Assembly: GCF_000282335.1 (NCBI RefSeq)
Contig: NZ_AKJM01000037.1
Span: 44,863 to 108,862, forward strand
Direction: 5' to 3'
DNA length: 64,000 nt
DNA from: Pseudomonas sp. GM48
GTDB lineage: Bacteria > Pseudomonadota > Gammaproteobacteria > Pseudomonadales > Pseudomonadaceae
The position numbers were made by a program, and so were the translations under genes. Positions 38,243 through 46,190 of this stretch are shown piece after piece (the first letter of the stretch is position 1; each line of letters begins with the position of its first letter). The notes under the pieces are model-generated. The model searched no databases. It worked only from the letters and a program-made list of their open reading frames with translations, and had not been told where the DNA came from.

Positions 38243-39349
38243 ATGACCACGTTGAACAGCACCCCTCGCGCCGACGGCTTCTACATGCCAGCCGAATGGG
38301 CACCCCAAACCCAGGCCTGGATGATCTGGCCCGAGCGCCCGGACAACTGGCGCCTGGGTGGCAAACCGGCACAGGCCGCACACGCGGCAGTGGCCAAGGC
38401 CATCGCCCGCTTCGAACCGGTGACCGTGGCGGTTTCCGCCGGCCAGTACGAAAACGCCCGTGCCCGTCTGGACGTGCCGAATATTCGCGTGGTGGAAATG
38501 TCCAGTGACGACGCCTGGGTTCGCGACTCCGGTCCGACCTTCGTCATCAATAACAGTGGCGAAGTCCGCGGTGTGAACTGGGACTTCAATGCCTGGGGCG
38601 GTTTTGACGGCGGCCTGTATTCGCCGTGGAACCGTGACTCGCAGGTCGGCGGCAAGATCCTCGAGATCGAGCGCAGCCCGCGTTACCGCACCGAAGGCTT
38701 CGTGCTTGAAGGCGGTTCGATTCACGTCGACGGCGAAGGCACCCTGATCACCACTGAAGAGTGCCTGCTCAACCGCAATCGTAACCCGCACATGAACCGC
38801 GAAGAAATCGAAGCGGTCCTGAGTGCGAACCTGGCTGTGGATAAAATCATCTGGCTGCCAGATGGCTTGTTCAATGACGAAACCGATGGCCATGTGGATA
38901 ACTTCTGCTGCTACGTGCGTCCGGGTGAAGTGCTGCTGGCCTGGACCGATGATCCGCAAGACCCGAACTACCCGCGCTGCCAGGCGGCGATGAAAGTGCT
39001 GCAAAGCAGCACCGACGCCAAAGGCCGCCCATTCACGGTGCACAAAATGCCGATCCCGGGCCCGCTGTTTGCGACCGAGGAAGAATGTGCCGGAGTCGAT
39101 CCGGTCGATGGTACGCAGGAACGTAACCCGACTGTGCGTCTGGCCGGTTCCTACGTGAACTTCCTGATCGTCAACGGCGGCATCATCGCGCCGAGCTTTG
39201 ACGATCCGCAGGATGGCCCGGCAAAGGAAATCCTGCAGAATCTGTTCCCGCAGCATGAAGTAGTGATGGTGCCCGGTCGTGAACTGTTACTGGGTGGCGG
39301 CAATATTCACTGCCTTACCCAGCAGCAACCCGCGCCGCACAAGGAGTGA
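38243..39349 (+). CDS. aguA: Agmatine deiminase AguA
   Basis: Hydrolyses agmatine to N-carbamoylputrescine and ammonia, a step from arginine to putrescine. The 368-residue protein fits the porphyromonas-type peptidyl-arginine deiminase superfamily: [35 protein letters not shown] (substrate Asp), the HVDNFCCYV histidine and the catalytic cysteine in [12 protein letters not shown]. It is followed by a strong terminator. The partner aguB (N-carbamoylputrescine amidase) is not adjacent. The inverted repeat upstream suggests dedicated regulation, perhaps by agmatine or its product. Confidence 0.96.
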   Translation: MTTLNSTPRADGFYMPAEWAPQTQAWMIWPERPDNWRLGGKPAQAAHAAVAKAIARFEPVTVAVSAGQYENARARLDVPNIRVVEMSSDDAWVRDSGPTFVINNSGEVRGVNWDFNAWGGFDGGLYSPWNRDSQVGGKILEIERSPRYRTEGFVLEGGSIHVDGEGTLITTEECLLNRNRNPHMNREEIEAVLSANLAVDKIIWLPDGLFNDETDGHVDNFCCYVRPGEVLLAWTDDPQDPNYPRCQAAMKVLQSSTDAKGRPFTVHKMPIPGPLFATEEECAGVDPVDGTQERNPTVRLAGSYVNFLIVNGGIIAPSFDDPQDGPAKEILQNLFPQHEVVMVPGRELLLGGGNIHCLTQQQPAPHKE

Positions 39350-39420
39350 GTGCGGTCGTAACAGCTTGAGTTGATTGCGAAATCCCTCAGGCTGTCGATT
39401 TGCCTCCTGCGTTACGCAGA

Positions 39421-39452
39421 GCCCGCAGCCCTGAAGGGCTGCGGGCTTTTTT
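39421..39452 (+). terminator. Rho-independent terminator of aguA
   Basis: GCCCGCAGCCCT and AGGGCTGCGGGC form a perfect 12-base stem with a GA loop, followed by six T. Confidence 0.93.
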
Positions 39453-39592
39453 GTATCCGCCTGGCCACATTCAGAAACCTTGGCACAGCTCTTGTATCTC
39501 TGCTGTTGTAACTCGGGGAGGGAGAGGACTTCGATGTTCTGTCATAAACCTTGGATAAGTTAGCCGCTCACAAACCAGGAGAGAGCGCTGAA

Positions 39593-39805
39593 ATGAACGC
39601 CGAAGCGAATGTAGTGAGCAACAAGGCGTTGCATCCCCTGGCAGTAAACAGCGAATCGCTCCAGATTCTGGCGCACTGGTTCAAGTCCAATGGAATGCGT
39701 CAGATCAGCGAAACTGATCCGCGCCGGACGATGATCGAGCGTTACCCTGCTGGTTTATTCAGCGAGGCGGAACTGGATGCGTTGTGGGATGTGATGGAAG
39801 GATAA
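39593..39805 (+). CDS. Small protein of unknown function
   Basis: A 70-residue protein from the ATG at 39593, preceded by AGGAGA. It has no signal peptide or membrane segment. The C-terminal half reads RRTMIERYPAGLFSEAELDALWDVM, an acidic helical end. I do not recognise a named family, though Pseudomonas genomes carry similar short proteins. It lies between two terminators and so has its own transcript; its own promoter should be within 39453-39592. Confidence 0.65.
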   Translation: MNAEANVVSNKALHPLAVNSESLQILAHWFKSNGMRQISETDPRRTMIERYPAGLFSEAELDALWDVMEG

Positions 39806-39834
39806 GAAGAATAACAACGGATTGATCAAGAAAA

Positions 39835-39863
39835 GCGCTGCCGGGATGGCAGCGTTTTTTTTT
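39835..39863 (+). terminator. Rho-independent terminator
   Basis: CGCTGCC and GGCAGCG pair around a five-base loop, followed by nine T. It ends the short gene at 39593-39805. Confidence 0.9.
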
Positions 39864-39898
39864 GCCTGATACAAATCTCCCAAACACGGGAGATCGAC

Positions 39899-39987
39899 TG
39901 TGGGAGCGGGCTTGCTCGCGAAGGCGTCGTGCCAGTCAATGTAAATGTCGACTGATCCTCCGCTATCGCGAGCAAGCTCGCTCCTAC
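39899..39987. repeat. REP doublet, type A, one arm decayed
   Basis: A perfect type A palindrome at 39899-39922 faces a decayed copy ending at 39987 (TATCGCGAGCAAGCTCGCTCCTAC). Confidence 0.78.
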
Positions 39988-40116
39988 GGGGTTTGTGGCG
40001 CAACCATTCGACCGATTCAGGCAACAGACTGGAAGCCAATCCGGCGTTTTTCCGGGGGCGCTGCGGCACTAATCTGCCGACATCGAATTTTCCTGAATTT
40101 CTGTCGGAGCTTTCCC

Positions 40117-40788
40117 ATGATCCTGCATTACATTTACGACCCGTTATGCGGTTGGTGCTACGGCGCCAAACCACTGGTGCAAGCCGCCCAGGCTGTGCTG
40201 CCCGTGATTGCCCACGGCGGCGGCATGATGACGGGGGCCAATCGGCAACGGGTCTCGCCGCAACTGCGCAATTACGTCATGCCTCACGACCGGCGCATCG
40301 CCGAATACAGCGGGCAGCCGTTCGGTGAAGCCTATTTCGAAGGTTTGTTGCGTGATCACAGCGCCGTGTTCGACTCGACGCCACCGATCGCTGCAGTGTT
40401 GGCTGCCGAGCAAATGGCAGGTCGCGGGCTGGAGTTGCTGGGGCGTTTGCAAAGTGCTCACTACGTGGAGGGGCGCCGCATCGCCGACGAATCGGTACTG
40501 TTTGAACTGGCCCACGACATGGGGCTGGACCATCAAGGCTTCGAAAGAGCCTTCATGGCTGCCGACACCGAAGGCCACATCAGGAACAGCCGGGCGCTTC
40601 TGGCCAAGGTGGGCGGGCAGGGTTTTCCGACCCTGGCTCTTGAGCACAATGATCAATTCACCTTGATCGATATCGGGCCGTGGCTGGGCAAACCCCAGGC
40701 ATTCGCGCAGTGGCTGGGTCAGTCGCTCCCCGAGCACGACTCATCCAATTCTGTAGCAGCTTGTGGTCTCGATAGCTGCATTGATTGA
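40117..40788 (+). CDS. DsbA-family protein with CGWC motif
   Basis: A 223-residue thioredoxin-fold protein. The N-terminal MILHYIYDPLCGWCYGAKPL carries the redox motif CGWC right after the first strand, and the cis-Pro region is GGQGFPTLAL. It has no signal peptide, so it is cytoplasmic, as for the DsbA-like reductases and FrnE-related proteins. The C-terminus has a Cys pair (ACGLDSCID). I use the ATG at 40117 with GGAGC upstream; longer starts translate the REP doublet. The substrate is unknown. Confidence 0.82.
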   Translation: MILHYIYDPLCGWCYGAKPLVQAAQAVLPVIAHGGGMMTGANRQRVSPQLRNYVMPHDRRIAEYSGQPFGEAYFEGLLRDHSAVFDSTPPIAAVLAAEQMAGRGLELLGRLQSAHYVEGRRIADESVLFELAHDMGLDHQGFERAFMAADTEGHIRNSRALLAKVGGQGFPTLALEHNDQFTLIDIGPWLGKPQAFAQWLGQSLPEHDSSNSVAACGLDSCID

Positions 40789-40852
40789 ATATTCCTGCCG
40801 CGTAAAGCAGTTTCTTAGACGTTTTTCGCCTATTTTTAGAAGACTCATGAAA

Positions 40853-40967
40853 TTGACACGTTATTGAGCGCGCAGCTACGATTCGGCCCAACGCCTGTGG
40901 CCGACCGCCACGACTCAAAACAATAAAAGGCCCGCCGCGAGAAATCGTGGGCGGGCCTTTTTGTTTT
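40853..40967 (+). ncRNA. Candidate short transcript between a promoter and a terminator
   Basis: TTGACA at 40853-40858 and TACGAT at 40877-40882 (18-base spacer) form a good promoter. A strong terminator (AAAGGCCCGCC with GGCGGGCCTTT, 40926-40960, then T run) follows about 40 bases after the predicted start near 40889. This would make an RNA of roughly 75-80 bases. It includes AACAATAA, which fits the AAnAAnAA motif bound by Hfq/Crc. The hairpin could instead just end the upstream dsbA-like gene or attenuate the porin. Confidence 0.3.
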
Positions 40968-41046
40968 CGCCTTGAAATAAGAGCGCAATAGCGCCGTTTC
41001 GGCCGTTCGACACAGCGCGTATCAACCGTATCAAGGAAAAAACAAA

Positions 41047-42333
41047 ATGTTGAACAAGCGAATCAGCCTGATCGCACTGGGGATTTTGAGCGCTACACAG
41101 GCCATGGCGAACGACCAGGCCGAATCCAAGGGTTTTGTTGAAGACAGCAGCCTCAAAGTGCTGCTGCGCAATGCCTACATCAACCGTGACTTCAAAGACG
41201 GCAATCCGGATAAATCCGAGTGGGGCCAGGCGGCCATCGGCACGTTCTCGTCGGGCTTCACCCAAGGCACCGTGGGTGTGGGTGTAGACGCTTTCGGCCT
41301 GTATGCACTGAACCTGGAGCGCAGCGAAGACCGTAGCGGCGCGCAAGGCATCGATTTCTTCAAAAAAGGCGACAGCGGCCAGCCGGCTGACGACCTGTCC
41401 AAGGGCGGCGCAGCGATCAAGTTCCGCCTGTCCAGCACCACCCTGACCTACGGCGACCAGATGCCGGCCCTGCCGGTGCTGAACTACGACAACTCGCGCC
41501 TGCTGCCGGAAAGCTACACCGGCACCCTGATCACTTCCAAAGAGATCAAAGGCCTGCAACTGGACGCCGGTCGCTTCACCGCCGAATCGCGTAAAAGCGC
41601 CGAAGGCCGTGACAGCGGTGGCTTGAAGTCGATCAACGTATTGGGCGGTAGCTACCAGTTCACCGAACAGTTCAAGGCCGCGCTGTACGCTTCCGACGTC
41701 GAAGACGTGCTGAAGAAACAATACGTGAACGCCAACTACGTGTTCCCGATCGACAAGGATCAGTCCTTGACCCTGGACTTCAACGGCTACCGCACCAAGC
41801 TGGAAGACTCCTACGTTCGCGAAAACGCTATCACCGGCGACGACAACAAAATCTGGAGCCTGGCGGCCACCTTCATCACCGGCCCACACTCGTTCACCCT
41901 CGCGCACCAGCGCAGCACTGGCGACAGCAACCTGGGTTACGCCTACGGCGGCTACCAGAAAGACCAAGGTCGCATCGGCGACGGTGGCAACACCATCTAC
42001 CTGGCGAACTCCTACTGGTCCGACTTCAACGCCGAAGACGAACGCAGCTGGCAGCTGGGCTACGGCCTCGACTTCAGCACCTTCGGTGTACCGGGTCTGA
42101 GCTACAACGTGGCCTATGTGCGCGGTGACAACATCACCACGTCCACCAGCGAAGGCGGCACCGAGCGCGAGATCTTCAACCAGATCAAATACGTCGTACA
42201 AAGCGGCCCGGCCAAAGACCTCAGCGTGAAACTGCGCAGCTCGGTCCTGCGCGTGTCGCAGAAGTCGAGCGAGTACAACGTCAGCGGCAACGAAGTGCGT
42301 GTGTTCGTGGATTACCCGATCAACATTTTCTGA
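41047..42333 (+). CDS. OprD-family outer-membrane porin
   Basis: A 428-residue substrate-specific porin of the OprD family. It has a Sec signal (MLNKRISLIALGILSATQAMA), then the family start SLKVLLRNAYINRDFKDG, repeated amphipathic strands, and loops such as GGYQKDQGRIGDGGNTIYL; the C-terminus ends in Phe, the outer-membrane signal. It probably takes up amino acids or small carboxylates; the subtype cannot be set with confidence. AAGGAAAAAAC before the ATG is the binding site. A terminator directly follows. Confidence 0.93.
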   Translation: MLNKRISLIALGILSATQAMANDQAESKGFVEDSSLKVLLRNAYINRDFKDGNPDKSEWGQAAIGTFSSGFTQGTVGVGVDAFGLYALNLERSEDRSGAQGIDFFKKGDSGQPADDLSKGGAAIKFRLSSTTLTYGDQMPALPVLNYDNSRLLPESYTGTLITSKEIKGLQLDAGRFTAESRKSAEGRDSGGLKSINVLGGSYQFTEQFKAALYASDVEDVLKKQYVNANYVFPIDKDQSLTLDFNGYRTKLEDSYVRENAITGDDNKIWSLAATFITGPHSFTLAHQRSTGDSNLGYAYGGYQKDQGRIGDGGNTIYLANSYWSDFNAEDERSWQLGYGLDFSTFGVPGLSYNVAYVRGDNITTSTSEGGTEREIFNQIKYVVQSGPAKDLSVKLRSSVLRVSQKSSEYNVSGNEVRVFVDYPINIF

Positions 42334-42376
42334 TGATGGGTTGCGGTATCGAGGCCTGATCAAAGGCTGAGAAAGG

Positions 42377-42407
42377 AAAAGCCCCGACTGGTTTGGGGCT
42401 TTTTTTG
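42377..42407 (+). terminator. Rho-independent terminator of the porin gene
   Basis: AAAAGCCCC pairs with GGGGCTTTT around a nine-base loop; a T run follows. Confidence 0.9.
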
Positions 42408-42420
42408 CTTTTGATGTGTT

Positions 42421-42481
42421 CATGTCGCCGAAACTCGATTTCGGTAACACGTCTTGCGAACGTGTCGTCCGCGGCGACATG
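42421..42481. repeat. Folded inverted-repeat element before the toxin-antitoxin pair
   Basis: CATGTCGCCG (42421-42430) is the perfect complement of CGGCGACATG (42472-42481). Inside it lie two further dyads, CCGAAA/TTTCGG (42428-42444) and ACACG/CGTGT (42447-42465). The whole could fold as a stem carrying two hairpins. It fills the space between the porin terminator and the higBA operator. Confidence 0.6.
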
Positions 42482-42509
42482 TCTTAGCACTTCGAACCGA
42501 TTGCTCGTG

Positions 42510-42528
42510 TATACGGCATTGCCGTATA
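42510..42528 (+). promoter_or_regulatory. higBA operator palindrome
   Basis: TATACGGCA-T-TGCCGTATA is a perfect 9-1-9 palindrome, eight bases before the toxin start. Its position over the promoter -10/start region is what is expected of the operator through which the antitoxin represses its own operon. Confidence 0.75.
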
Positions 42529-42536
42529 GTTCGCCC

Positions 42537-42854
42537 ATGTTCACGATTATCGAAACCGAAATTTTCAAGCGTTATGCTGAGTCCATCCGGGACGATGGCG
42601 AACGTCATGAATTCATTACCTGGCTGGCGACTAATCCGTTGGCTGGCGATGTGGTTCCTGGTAGCGGTGGTCTGCGCAAGGTTCGTTGGTCCCGTAGCGG
42701 AATGGGCAAACGAGGCGGTACTCGTGTCATTTACTACAACACGCTTTCTGAAGGCTCTATCTGGTTGCTAATCGCCTACACCAAGGCGAAATTTGACAAT
42801 TTACCCGTAGCCTTCCTTAAGCAACTGAAGGAGGAAATCAGCAATGGTCAATGA
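42537..42854 (+). CDS. higB: RelE/HigB-family toxin
   Basis: A 105-residue RelE-superfamily mRNA-cleaving toxin. It reads MFTIIETEIFKRYAESI, then the basic core GGLRKVRWSRSGMGKRGGTRVIYY and the C-terminal IWLLIAYTKAKFDNLP, characteristic of the HigB/NadR-like group. It lies before its antitoxin, the reverse order typical of higBA, and overlaps it by 11 bases. The operator palindrome is immediately upstream. The product would inhibit translation unless bound by HigA. Confidence 0.9.
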   Translation: MFTIIETEIFKRYAESIRDDGERHEFITWLATNPLAGDVVPGSGGLRKVRWSRSGMGKRGGTRVIYYNTLSEGSIWLLIAYTKAKFDNLPVAFLKQLKEEISNGQ

Positions 42855-43128
42855 ACTGGAGCAATTCCAGCAGGACTTGCTGGACTCTGTGCGTCAAATG
42901 AAAGCAGGCAAAGCCGCTCGCGTGACAGAGGTGCCGTTGTCTGCGGCAGCTGAAGCACGGGCCAAAGTGGGTGTGTCTCAAAGTGCATTCGCCAAGCTGA
43001 TTGGAGTCAGTTTGCGTACGCTACAGGACTGGGAGCAAGGGCGGCGGCAACCGACGGGAGCCGCACAAACGTTGCTGCGTGTGGCGAGTCAGCATCCAGA
43101 GGCCTTACTTGACCTCCAAGCGATTTAG
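42844..43128 (+). CDS. higA: HigA/NadS-family antitoxin
   Basis: A 94-residue antitoxin with a central helix-turn-helix: ARAKVGVSQSAFAKLIGVSLRTLQDWEQGRRQPTG. The N-terminal part (LDSVRQMKAGKAARV) binds the toxin. AAGGAGG lies upstream of the ATG inside the toxin gene. The protein neutralises the upstream toxin and represses the operon at the 42510-42528 palindrome. It belongs to the same family as the fragment at 16680-16862. Confidence 0.92.
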   Translation: MVNELEQFQQDLLDSVRQMKAGKAARVTEVPLSAAAEARAKVGVSQSAFAKLIGVSLRTLQDWEQGRRQPTGAAQTLLRVASQHPEALLDLQAI

Positions 43129-43347
43129 CTAGGAAGCCAAACTCCCTTCTCGACACATTGCCGAAATTGAGAAAGTTGCCAAGTCTCTCGATGGGCGCGA
43201 GTACTTTGCATGTCTTCTCTTTTATTGATTACCCCGCGTAACGAATGAAGTTCCCGCCCCCACCTTTATCCCCTCCCGCCAACCCCATACATTCATCTCC
43301 AACGCCTCTCCCATCATCCCGACGGGAAGGTCACTGGAGTTTCCCTC

Positions 43348-43569
43348 ATGCCTTTCGTAAGTGTACGCATCACCCGCGATGGCGTTACCCCTGAGCAGAA
43401 AGCCCAGGTGATCGCAGAAATCACTGAAACCCTGGAACGCGTCCTCAACAAGCGCCCTGACCTGACCCACATCGTGATCGAGGAAGTCGACACCGATAAC
43501 TGGGGTTACGCCGGAATCACCACCACCCAGTACCGCAAGCAACTGGCTGAGGCGGAGGGCAAGTCATGA
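43348..43569 (+). CDS. 4-oxalocrotonate tautomerase-family enzyme
   Basis: A 73-residue tautomerase. The catalytic Pro follows the initiator Met (MPFVSVRITRDGVTPEQKAQ), and Arg11-region and VIIEEVDTDNWGYAG-like features (HIVIEEVDTDNWGYAG) are as in the YwhB/4-OT group. The real substrate is unknown. It overlaps the next gene by four bases, so it is in an operon with a DsbA-type protein and likely a short-chain dehydrogenase. Confidence 0.9.
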   Translation: MPFVSVRITRDGVTPEQKAQVIAEITETLERVLNKRPDLTHIVIEEVDTDNWGYAGITTTQYRKQLAEAEGKS

Positions 43570-44222
43570 CGTCCTCCGTCACCATCGATTTCATCTCCGA
43601 TGTCGTGTGCCCCTGGTGCGCACTGGGGGCGACTGCGCTGGAGCAAGCGATCGAGAACGTGGCCGGAGAGGTCTCGGTCGAGCTGACCTACAAGCCGTTC
43701 GAATTGAACCCGGACATGCCGGCCGAAGGTGAGCAAGCGGTCGAGCACCTGATGCGCAAGTACGGGAGAACCGCCGACGACGTCGCCGCCGGCAAGGCCA
43801 TGCAGATCGCTCGCGGCGAGGCCATCGGCTTCAAATTCGATCTGGAGAAGCGCACGCATTTCTACAACACCTTTGATGCACACCGCTTGTTGCTTTGGGC
43901 GTTGCAGGAAGGCCGGCAAGTCGAGCTGAAGAAGGTGCTGCTGCGGGGCTATTTCAGCGAAGGCCAGAACCCGAGTGATCACCAGGCGCTGGTGAGTCTG
44001 GCGACTGAAGCGGGGCTGGACGGGGCAACTGCACAAGAGGTGCTGGCGTCTGGTGCGTTCGCCGCTGAGGTGCGGGAACTTGAAACGTACTACCAGCAGC
44101 GTGGCATCAACTCGGTCCCGGCCATGGTGCTGAACGGTCGCCACCTGGTGTCCGGTTCGCAATCGGTCGAGTACTACGAACAAATGTTGAGAGAAATGGC
44201 CAAGGCACCGGCCGACGCCTGA
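43566..44222 (+). CDS. FrnE-type DsbA-family oxidoreductase
   Basis: A cytoplasmic thioredoxin-fold protein of 218 residues: SVTIDFISDVVCPWCALGATAL carries the CPWC redox motif, and GINSVPAMVLNGRHLVSGSQ is the cis-Pro region. This is the 2-hydroxychromene-isomerase/FrnE-like DsbA family, often induced with stress or quinone metabolism. Its ATG overlaps the tautomerase stop (ATGA). With the following dehydrogenase it may form a small redox or detoxification operon. Confidence 0.9.
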   Translation: MTSSVTIDFISDVVCPWCALGATALEQAIENVAGEVSVELTYKPFELNPDMPAEGEQAVEHLMRKYGRTADDVAAGKAMQIARGEAIGFKFDLEKRTHFYNTFDAHRLLLWALQEGRQVELKKVLLRGYFSEGQNPSDHQALVSLATEAGLDGATAQEVLASGAFAAEVRELETYYQQRGINSVPAMVLNGRHLVSGSQSVEYYEQMLREMAKAPADA

Positions 44223-44266
44223 TCACAGATTTTCTACCCCATTCTTTATTGTCAGAGGTCTTCATC

Positions 44267-44977
44267 ATGAGCATTTCGAAAAAAGTCATCGTAATCACCG
44301 GCGCCTCCCAAGGTCTCGGCGACGGTATGGTCAAAGCCTTTCGTGAACTCGGCTACCGGATCGTCGCCACCTCGCGCTCGATCAAGCCGTCCACCGATCC
44401 GGACATTCACACCGTGGCCGGTGACATCGGCGAACCGGAAACCGCTCAACGCGTCATCCGTGAAGCGATTTCCCGTTTCGGCCGCATCGATACCCTGGTC
44501 AACAACGCCGGGATCTTCATCGCCAAGCCGTTCACCGCGTACACCGCAGAAGACTACGCCAATGTGTTGTCGGTGAACCTCAATGGCTTCTTCTACATCA
44601 CCCAACTCGCCATCGCCGAAATGGAAAAGCAGGGCAGCGGCCACGTCGTCAACATCACCACCAGCCTGGTGGACCACGCCATCGACGGCGTGCCATCGGT
44701 GTTGGCTTCGCTGACCAAGGGCGGCCTCAACGCGGCAACCAAATCCCTGGCCATCGAGTACGCCAAGCGCGGGATTCGGGTGAACGCGGTCAGCCCGGGC
44801 ATCATCAAGACCCCGATGCACGGCGAAGAAACCCATGCCGCACTGGGCAACCTGCACCCGGTCGGACACATGGGCGAGATCGATGATATTGCGCAAGCTG
44901 TCGTGTACCTGGACGGCGCCAAGTTTGTTACTGGCGAAATCCTGCACGTGGACGGTGGTCAGAGCGCGGGTCACTGA
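44267..44977 (+). CDS. Short-chain dehydrogenase/reductase
   Basis: A 236-residue NAD(P)-dependent SDR. The cofactor motif is VIVITGASQGLGDG, followed by VNNAG, and a catalytic-like region. The usual Tyr-xxx-Lys is not obvious: where YxxxK is expected, the sequence reads SVLASLTKGGLNAATKSLAIEYAKRG, so a Leu or Ser-Leu-Thr-Lys replaces Tyr. The motif GEILHVDGGQSAG closes the fold. The missing Tyr suggests altered chemistry. The ATG at 44267 follows AGAGG. It ends at a strong terminator. Confidence 0.87.
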   Translation: MSISKKVIVITGASQGLGDGMVKAFRELGYRIVATSRSIKPSTDPDIHTVAGDIGEPETAQRVIREAISRFGRIDTLVNNAGIFIAKPFTAYTAEDYANVLSVNLNGFFYITQLAIAEMEKQGSGHVVNITTSLVDHAIDGVPSVLASLTKGGLNAATKSLAIEYAKRGIRVNAVSPGIIKTPMHGEETHAALGNLHPVGHMGEIDDIAQAVVYLDGAKFVTGEILHVDGGQSAGH

Positions 44978-45005
44978 AAGCGATTTTTTCAAACCCCGGA
45001 AACAA

Positions 45006-45039
45006 CAAAGCCCCTGCATTTCTGCAGGGGCTTTGTTTT
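45006..45039 (+). terminator. Terminator at left edge of the island
   Basis: CAAAGCCCCTGCA and TGCAGGGGCTTTG form a 13-base stem with a TTTC loop and a T run. It ends the tautomerase-dehydrogenase operon. About 52 bases around it (ending TATGGTG) are strongly similar to the terminator beside tRNA-Thr at the island's right edge (50817-50867). Confidence 0.9.
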
Positions 45040-45603
45040 GTATGGTGGCACCATACGAACGGTATATTTCGGCGAAATTAGGTTTTTCGGGCGCCTGGAG
45101 TTCGCTGGAAAATTCGGCGTACCCCAACTAGTAACTATAAATGAATCAGCTAATTATGGTGTTCGGTGGAATCGAACTCGGGATTTTTTAGATGTCAGCA
45201 CGTTGTCGGTCTGCAAGTAAAGCATTCAGAGCTGCATACGGAATGGTAAACCTCCTGAGTTCGAACGTTGTCGACCATCCCCTCCGTAGAAAATAGAGCT
45301 ACCAGTGGCGACAGGCAGCAGACGGCCGATTGTGTTGAAAAAGTCGGCTTCGGTTTCCACGGCAGAAAAGTATTCCTCGCTCAATGCCGCCTCGAATTTA
45401 TGGCTCTGCATTACCTGTCGGGAAGCTCGCTGAAGAACACAAGGAGGTGCTTAAGGCATGAATCCAGCGAGAGAAGCCATACGCTGCTAGTCTTCGAGAA
45501 TGCCCGCCATCGGGAAAAGGCGCCAAAAATCGATTGCATATTGACATCACAGAGGCGCGCGCCGAAACTCAAAAATAACCCCCACAATGATAGGGACATC
45601 CAA
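45040..45603. other. Left island edge with tRNA-like and IS remnants
   Basis: No intact gene is seen. TATGGTGGCACCA at 45041 and GGAATCGAACTCGGGA around 45167-45182 both resemble the 3' end of tRNA-Thr on the same strand as that gene. From about 45330 to 45420, CGATTGTGTTGAAAAAGTCGG and following bases look like the end of an insertion sequence. An open frame starts at 45268 and continues into hxsA but is not convincing before 45604. Confidence 0.45.
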
Positions 45604-45888
45604 ATGAAAAAGCGTTCTTTTCTAGTTCCTCTGACTACTCTGGCTGCAGCCATAGCCACAGAACAAGCTTCAGCGATAACTACTCATGAGGTTGTCGAGC
45701 CCAGAACCGACGCCACGCACACGTTCCAAACCGATGCACAAAGCGAAAACCTTTTGGTACGCAGTGGCGATGATCAATTCGCCTTTGTTCTCAAACGCGG
45801 GGACCAAGGTCAGATGATGGCTTACCACAGTTCTCACAGTTCACATGCCTCTCACGTTTCTCATGCCTCTCATACCTCGGGCTCCTAA
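45604..45888 (+). CDS. hxsA: His-Xaa-Ser repeat precursor peptide HxsA
   Basis: A 94-residue precursor. The N-terminus resembles a Sec signal (MKKRSFLVPLTTLAAAIATE followed by QASA). A polar middle (about 28-70) ends in LVRSGDDQFAFVLKRGDQG. The C-terminus holds six perfect tandem triplets at residues 75-92: HSS HSS HAS HVS HAS HTS, then GS. The triplets make it the substrate of the two radical SAM enzymes downstream. The stop overlaps the hxsD start (TAATG). GGGACATCC precedes the ATG. The repeat count is low compared with what the family name suggests, so a compact version is possible. The modification and function are unknown. Confidence 0.88.
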   Translation: MKKRSFLVPLTTLAAAIATEQASAITTHEVVEPRTDATHTFQTDAQSENLLVRSGDDQFAFVLKRGDQGQMMAYHSSHSSHASHVSHASHTSGS

Positions 45889-46190
45889 TGGCACTCTCGG
45901 ATACGCTTGTCTTTGATGAGCGGCTTTATGACGCGCAGGTTCTGCAAAAAGCCGCTTATCGCTCAATCAATTCACTGACGGTTGATATCACATCAACAGG
46001 GGGGCAATTTATCTGTGCCTTATCCTCGAATATTGGTGTTGACGAGCCTTCCTTTCTGACTGCAGTGCAAGAGTTCAAGAAGGACGTACTTGACTACCAA
46101 CTGCGCCACCGGCTGAACGTTGAGACGCAGCCGATCAAGAACCTGATCCTTGGACTGGCTTTTTCAAAAACCGGGCTGACTAGTGAGTAA
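45888..46190 (+). CDS. hxsD: His-Xaa-Ser system protein HxsD
   Basis: A 100-residue protein with the family motif near LLNDYxLRE, here DVLDYQLRH (residues 66-74), and the preceding FKK helix; the N-terminal half LYDAQVLQKAAYRSINSLTVDI is a likely alpha/beta fold. In other systems small proteins like this help present the precursor to the enzymes; for HxsD that is inference. The ATG overlaps the hxsA stop (TAATG), and the stop overlaps hxsB. It is required as a marker of the Hxs system. Confidence 0.9.
   Translation: MALSDTLVFDERLYDAQVLQKAAYRSINSLTVDITSTGGQFICALSSNIGVDEPSFLTAVQEFKKDVLDYQLRHRLNVETQPIKNLILGLAFSKTGLTSE

Noticed and set aside
45150..45190. A second tRNA gene at the left island edge
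   Set aside because: Only a T-arm-like piece is visible; its stem does not pair and no D or anticodon arm is present.
45268..45603. Longer hxsA from 45268
   Set aside because: The extra 112 codons translate IS-like sequence, and the ATG at 45604 starts a clean signal-like N-terminus.
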